64,000 bases of DNA from Epinephelus fuscoguttatus. Taxonomy: Eukaryota > Chordata > Actinopteri > Perciformes > Serranidae. The stretch is taken from positions 29,750,996 to 29,814,995 of the forward strand of contig NC_064756.1 in NCBI RefSeq assembly GCF_011397635.1, in the 5' to 3' direction. Positions 58,901 to 64,000 of the stretch are shown here, one piece after another. Below the pieces are notes generated by a model. The model made no database searches. It had not been told where the DNA came from and worked only from the letters and a program-made list of their open reading frames with translations. Both the position numbers and the translations under genes were made by a program. The number at the start of each line of letters is the position of its first letter. The stretch's first letter is position 1.

Positions 58901-60292
58901 TCCTGGCTGTAGGTATCCCATGCAGAGGCCATCTGTCTCTCCTCCCATAATGGTGAGGGTGGAGTCCTCTTTAAGCACTTCCCCCCTTTCTCTCCCTCCT
59001 TTCCTACTTACTCCCAAATGCTTACTGTAAAACAAACAGAACATAGCATGGATGGAGTCTAGTTTCTTTGTATGCTTTGACAGGCCTGAAAGCTGACTCT
59101 CAGAGATCGAGAAACTACGAACGGTAGCAGTTGGGGTGTCGTGTCAGGTAGCTGCAGTATGTAGAGCATGTTAGGGAGAAGGCTGGACTGAGACACGTGT
59201 CTGCATGCATCAATGCAATGTCACGCATGCCAAGCATGTTAGTTTACCACTCCAGGGGTGGGGGTTATCAGCATGACTTGTGTATTCTTAAAACAGTTAT
59301 CGATATCTCTTTGCAAATGTTAATCTCACAGTCACACTTTTATCATGGCAGTATAATTTTATTATATTTTTCCAAGCAAAAAAAAAGAGTTGCACTTGTA
59401 AGGTGACAACAAACAGCTGTTGTGTCAGCTCAGATGACCATGGAGTGCAGAATGTAAAACCCACATGGCTCTGACCCTGATTCTCCCTCACACCAGTGCA
59501 CCCAGAGGACTCCGGCAGACGCAATGCAAACACAGGGTAGCACATGCACTGCAAAGCACATTATGGCAATGTGGGCTTTTTTTAGACCAGGTCATGATGC
59601 AAGGGTGGGAAAAAGATGTAAATGGATGCCAAAATTATAGTGGAGAAATGGAATAATAGTCCAAAGTGACTTTCCCAAGTGTCTTTTCAAGTGAATGACA
59701 AATAAGGCAGGCTCAGTGAAATACATTAGTTTAATAAGAGCCTAAATATGGTGCAGAGCTATGCTACACTGGGAGCCCTACATTGATTGGGTCATGGACC
59801 CCCATGTGATCAGATTTTGCTTCAGGGAGCTCCATCTGAAAAGATTTTTGTTGTTAGATATGATTAAGCACGGAATTCTATAGCTGTCAACTACAGTTGA
59901 GAAGATAACTGTAGAGGAGGTGAAACCTATAATCAGATTAGTCACTCGTATGACTCTTACTCACGTTGGCCTCACTTCTACAGTGCATTAAATAATAAAC
60001 ATAAACTATTCCTCATTTTTCTGGGGACCCCCTGGAACTCCCTTAAGGAACCCTGGGGGTCCCCGGACCCCTAGTTGAGAACCACTGGTGTACACAGTAA
60101 GGCAAGAAACACATGGAAAATATTTTGGAAATGTGGGTCAGCAGAGGAAAAAAAACAAACAGGAAAGCCCAAGTGTTATAGCACAACATGAAACTTCACA
60201 ACACAATGCAACATACATTTAGGGCTCAGCAGCCATTCAAACAAAATGCCTGACTCTTACACACATGGGAAGAGATACACATTTGGAGAGAG

Positions 60293-60358
<66 letters not shown>

Positions 60359-62063
60359 CACTAAAATTACAGGGGACGTAATGGAGCACGGGGAGCCTGA
60401 GCCTCCTTTGGCTATATTCCTCACAAACCAAGATAGCATTGCTGTGGCTTACCGCTCACATTCATGCCAAAGACTCAAAATACCAGCCAGTGGACCACTT
60501 TTATAAGCTTTACTCCATACACATCCGAGACTACGTACAAAGTGGAAATTTATGGCTCCCAAATATAACTTACTCCGACTGCAACCGTGTCAAGCAAACT
60601 GAGGGGTACTGTTTGAATAGTATGAATGAAATCACGTTTTTACGTTTTATCTACAAAACAAATATTTCCACAAAGGTTTACTGTAGATCTGCTCTGTAAT
60701 TCACTTTTGAATTTATATAGCCTCTTAAACGTTGAAGCAGTGTTTCTATCGATGACTTTGTGTCATTATGCTCACAAAAAATGGAGCCTTGGATGGATTT
60801 TTTCCCCCCATTCAGGGCTGTAGCTATAACCTGTAATTTAGGATTTATTTCAGGTTAGGTTTGCAAGATATAGCATTCATTCCCACTGAGTTGGTTGTTT
60901 TGTTTGTTGGTTTTTTTGCTACTTCCAGAAGCACGTCTATCAACTGTGACATGGAGATTATTGTCCGTACAGCTTGCATATCACGACACCGAATTAATCT
61001 CTCCAATGCTGATTTCTCAAAAATAAAGATTCAGGCATTTGTTATTATCACATGCTCATCTTGTCTTGACTTTCTTTTAGAAATTACACCGTTAAGTGAA
61101 TGTTCAAGAACAAGTTTTCATGTTGCATTAGTTTACAATAACTTTAATTTAAAAAGAAAAATCCTGCGGTGGGCTTCATGTCAAATTAAGGGCCTCGTAA
61201 AAAGAGGGCATAGACTATAAAATTGCTCCTTTTGTTTCATCTCCTTCCAGTGAATTTTTTTTTTCTTTCCTGTTTTAAAGGTGCTCTGATGATTAGCAAG
61301 AGGGACAGTCTGAGTGTCCTGCGGTGAAAGTGTGTTGCTTATTAAGAGGCAAAGCATAGCACTCAGAATAATCCAGATGAAGTCTGGTCTGTGTTTTTTT
61401 TTTTAACACCAAGAAAGTCTGTCGATGATGAGTGAAGGGAGTGAATGTGTAATGATAGCGTGTAGAAAGCTAATCAAGACTGTAATTTTAATCTGGGCCT
61501 TATTGCTGGCACATCCCATCTACTGTACTTTCTAGAGCTGAATTCACAGACAGTTTTCTTCCACTGTTAGATACCAGAGAACAAAAACTATACTCTCACA
61601 ATCCAGTGAAGTGAAAGTGTCATGAGAAATGTATTTTTACAATTTAATTAAAGCTGCAGCGATGATGTGTTGCTTGTGTCTCTGAATCGTATCTCTCTTC
61701 TTTGTCTCTCAGCAGGTGTAAGCAGTAACCAGGTGGTTGTTCCTGAGAAAGTGAACGCAGTGCTGGGGAAGAACATCACACTGAGCTGCAGGATAGAGAT
61801 GGGCTCCAATCTCAATCTCACACAGAGCTCCTGGGAACGTCGCCTTCCTTCAGGCACCATTACCTTGGCAGTGTTCAACCCCGAGTTTGGAACCTCCATT
61901 TCTCAAGACTACATTAAGCGCGTCTCGTTTGTTTCCCCCTCTATACGGGACGCCACCATCACCATCGAAGGAGCTAGCTTTGCAGATATCGGGTCCTACA
62001 CTTGCAAAGTTGCAACGTTTCCTCTGGGCAACACACAAGCATCAACCTATGTTAATGTACTAG
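43959..62063 (+). CDS. Nectin-like cell adhesion protein, first two coding exons (partial)
   Basis: Nectins are membrane Ig proteins that join neighbouring cells through their first, V-type Ig domain. Exon 1 (43959-44046) encodes a signal peptide: [10 protein letters not shown], then a hydrophobic stretch [12 protein letters not shown]. Exon 2 (61716-62063, or from 61713) encodes one V domain, with the first cysteine in ITLSCRIE, the tryptophan in SSWERR and the second cysteine in [11 protein letters not shown]-glycosylation sites are seen at NIT and NLT. The stretch [15 protein letters not shown] is most like nectin-3, so a nectin-3-type gene is the best guess, but nectin-2 or PVR-like relatives are not excluded. 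Splices are phase 1. Later exons (two more Ig domains, membrane helix, cytoplasmic tail) lie beyond the window. Confidence 0.82.
47450..47482. repeat. (ACTAT)n microsatellite
   Basis: Tandem five-base units, with an A-rich run following at 47513-47534. Confidence 0.9.
47688..48280. mobile_element. MITE with 17-base perfect inverted ends
   Basis: GACACACCAAGCCTACG at 47694-47710 is the exact reverse complement of 48257-48273. The outer bases also pair partly (AAG-CCC against GGGC-CTT). The 0.6 kb interior is non-coding. The target duplication, and so the superfamily, is not clear. Confidence 0.75.
48391..48768 (+). repeat. tRNA-headed SINE, full length
   Basis: The most complete copy in the window: head GGCGGCACAGTGGTGCAGTGG, B-box-like GGTTTGAACCC, a conserved body, and the tail GAGTGAATGAATGAA. 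It serves as the reference for copies at 2011, 22207 and 57067. Confidence 0.85.
52032..52778. mobile_element. TTAA-flanked MITE, copy 2
   Basis: TTAA at 52028-52031 and 52779-52782. Ends GGTCCAGTGTTTAG and CTACATACTGGACC are inverted to each other. It shares the interior of copy 1 at 42439, with an extra segment around 52480-52700 that repeats the phrase AACTGCTTTATTCAGTGTTT with changes. Confidence 0.8.
55878..55920. repeat. (GT)n microsatellite
   Basis: An uninterrupted GT run; the reading frame over it is an artefact. Confidence 0.95.
57067..57172 (+). repeat. tRNA-headed SINE, tail fragment
   Basis: Only the 3' part: CTGTCCAGGGTGTACACCG to the AATGAATGAATG tail. Severely 5'-truncated. 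Confidence 0.8.
59760..60090 (-). repeat. hAT-Charlie-like MITE, one clear end
   Basis: The minus strand begins CAGTGGTTCTCAACTAGGGG, the terminus of Charlie-type hAT repeats. The phrase GGGGGTCCCCGGACC also occurs near 32035. The left end is not sharp. Confidence 0.5.
60297..60355. repeat. (TG)n microsatellite
   Basis: A TG run of nearly 60 bases; frames read through it on both strands are artefacts. Confidence 0.95.
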
Positions 62064-64000
62064 GTAAAGTAGAGCTCTCTCTTTTCCTTTCTCATTGTAC
62101 TTAGTGCTTCTTCACACTGTTCTATAATCTCACTTTTAAAGCAGGACGTCATTGGTGGTGATTAAGCAAAGCTTCGGTGACCACAAAGTTGTTTGCCCTG
62201 GAGGAACAAACTACTCCCTGAAGCTACCTAGCTTTTTAAATTACAACCTGGAGTGTGGACAGAGGATATTTAAATTTAAATCCCTACAGGAATCTGCAGT
62301 GCAGTGTCACTCACTGTGGAAAAACCTGCTATGTCAGGTTTAAATTAATCTCTCCATAAGGTCCTCCACAAGGCTACTTACATACAAATCATAAAGCATA
62401 CATATTAATACTTGTGAGGAATATAGAGACTCCCTTCTGATGTAGCAACCATGTAAACAGCGTGCAGAAAGTCAAAACAGTCCCAACTTGATGCAACTAG
62501 TTGCATGCAACAACAAGTTAATTGCAGGGTGTGATGCAGAGTAACTCTCATGACATTCACTTGCATTTAACCGCGCTACATGAAAAAGTTTCGAGTGTAG
62601 CACTGGTCGAGACGACAATGTGCAGCCATTTCCCTTGAGGCAGTGAGGATTGTTGTTAGTTGTCTTCACCATTTGTCACTAATTATGAAATCATACCTCA
62701 GGCTGAGTAACTGGCATTTGTGACGTTCTCACAGGCATCGAGGAAGCAGATGACAAACTTGGCAGTCTCTAGTGTAGAAAATATATAATTAAAGATGATA
62801 TACTTCAGGGTATCAGCACATTTAGTATTATAATTTTCTTTTTTTGTACTGAAAACCTCTGTTGGTGCTGATACATCTGCCTTTCCGTAATGACCTTAAC
62901 AACCCCACAGTTTATAATAAATTATTAAAGAAATATACATCTCATCAAACACGTACTATATCAAGATATATTTATTTCTTGCTACTCATTACCATTTTCC
63001 TGTTTATCCAAATTATTGCATACACACACTGTATTGTCTTTGTACTGGTGTTAACCTGTATGTTCTACACTGTATGGGGCACATACAGTAACCCCTTCTC
63101 TGAGGATTATGACCATTGAACTTTCTCAGTGGTCAGCGTATGTTTCAAGCCCTAAATTGGCGGTTGGATTGCACTCAGGCAGCGCTGAGAGTCGGAGATT
63201 GCACTGTAGGCAGTAGTTTCTCGTCTCACTTCAGAGACTGAGGGAGACTCTGATGACTAATGAGTGTTACATTAAGTGCTGCTGTGACAGCCACAGTGTC
63301 TGGGACCTCACAGAGTTCAGCTACACCTTGTTTTCCTCTCCACGCAGCTTCTCACACGCATTGGGTTTTTTATGGCTCATACAAACACATACATGCACAC
63401 CCAAACACAAATACATGCCTAGGCCTTCTTTACAATTCTCATGTAATTAGGGTGTGATTATGGTGGAAATATATGTTCTTGGCAATTAGATACATGTCAT
63501 GTGGGCATAGGGTGTTTATCCTAAAGAGCACACATCACAATTACAAGACCTAAAGTCAGCAGATTTAAGTTCCCAAGGCAGAGATGAAGACTGGCATCTT
63601 CATCTCTGCCTCCTTTTGGGTTGACTTGTGCCATTTTCACAAGAATGTTTTGAGACAGGAAGAAGTAGCTGCATCCCAAAATTTCTGGTTAACAAGTCAG
63701 CATATGGGCAATATATTGTTGAACCGGAGTTTATTAAAGCGGACCTATTATGCTTTCCTGTATTCTGTGTCTTAAATATAGTGTGACAGTGAAGGATGTT
63801 CATAAATAACATGGCCACAGTTTCAAGTAATGAGGTCAACATGTGTAAAAGTAATCCCTGTGAGCAAAAACCTCAGGTTTCCTACTGCTTTTAACACTAC
63901 GTTTCCAGCAGTTGTTTCAACTCTGGCTACGGTATGATGTCATAGTGTGCCAGATTTATTACAAAGCCTACCCCGCTAAATAAAGCTTCATGCTAAAGTC
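62064..64000 (+). other. Nectin-like intron 2 (to window edge)
   Basis: Begins GTAAAG after the V-domain exon. No further Ig exon, gene or clear repeat was found up to the edge. Confidence 0.7.

Larger units (their letters stand above)
44047..61712 (+). other. Nectin-like intron 1
   Basis: About 17.7 kb from GTGAGT to CTCTCAG. It contains the MITEs, SINEs and microsatellites listed separately. The remaining stretches (44.1-47.4, 48.8-52.0, 52.8-55.8, 57.2-59.7 and 60.4-61.7 kb) show no supported gene on either strand. Blocks near 45430-45740, 55810-55860 and 57380-57460 carry GATATCGGCC-like phrases of a common fish MITE. Confidence 0.8.

Noticed and set aside
60237-60506. Frames on both strands over the TG repeat
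   Set aside because: Translation of a dinucleotide microsatellite (Cys-Val or Thr-His runs).
1-64000. CRISPR arrays, operons or bacterial regulatory features
   Set aside because: The window is vertebrate nuclear DNA with introns, LINEs and SINEs; tandem repeats present are microsatellites without spacers.

Overview
The window looks like a teleost fish chromosome segment, most likely from a percomorph. No species is assigned. The evidence is a pair of fish-type odorant receptors (OR131-like), a fish diablo gene, a nectin-like gene with a long first intron, and a set of repeats typical of teleosts: Rex3/RTE, L2, Gmr1-like Gypsy, BEL/Pao, hAT, a Tc1-like element with DD38E spacing, tRNA-headed SINEs and TTAA MITEs.

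Layout. 1-2800: intergenic, with one SINE. 2800-9900: two tandem intron-less OR131-like genes on the + strand, each with a matching 5' flank and 3' flank. 10140-32420: a transposon graveyard built partly on further copies of the OR 5' flank. It holds a very young DD38E Tc1-like element nested in a hAT-derived MITE; a broken Gmr1-like retrotransposon with integrase ahead of the reverse transcriptase start and a SCAN-like gag; an L2 LINE apparently inside a jockey-like LINE; a Rex3 fragment; a near-full hAT element with an intron-containing but frameshifted transposase; and a 6.6 kb hAT-bounded block containing a BEL/Pao copy with both LTRs. 33119-37366: diablo (Smac), six coding exons with a complete 237-codon reading frame. 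37770-43700: intergenic, with a TTAA MITE. 43959 to the right edge: the first two coding exons of a nectin-like cell adhesion gene, separated by a 17.7 kb intron full of MITEs, SINEs and microsatellites.

The host genes do not form a pathway: two chemoreceptors, one apoptosis regulator and one adhesion molecule. The OR region has spread its own upstream sequence: five copies of the same promoter-side segment are visible but only two are followed by a receptor gene, so the cluster was once larger or the segment was duplicated on its own.

I found no clearly new molecular system. The best leads are the clustered divergence between the two ORs, the OR upstream repeats with a tiny conserved upstream reading frame, the DD38E element whose transposase C-terminus lies inside its own inverted repeat, the SCAN-like Gmr1 copy, and alternative NAG-NAG acceptors placed at functionally sensitive spots in both diablo and the nectin-like gene.
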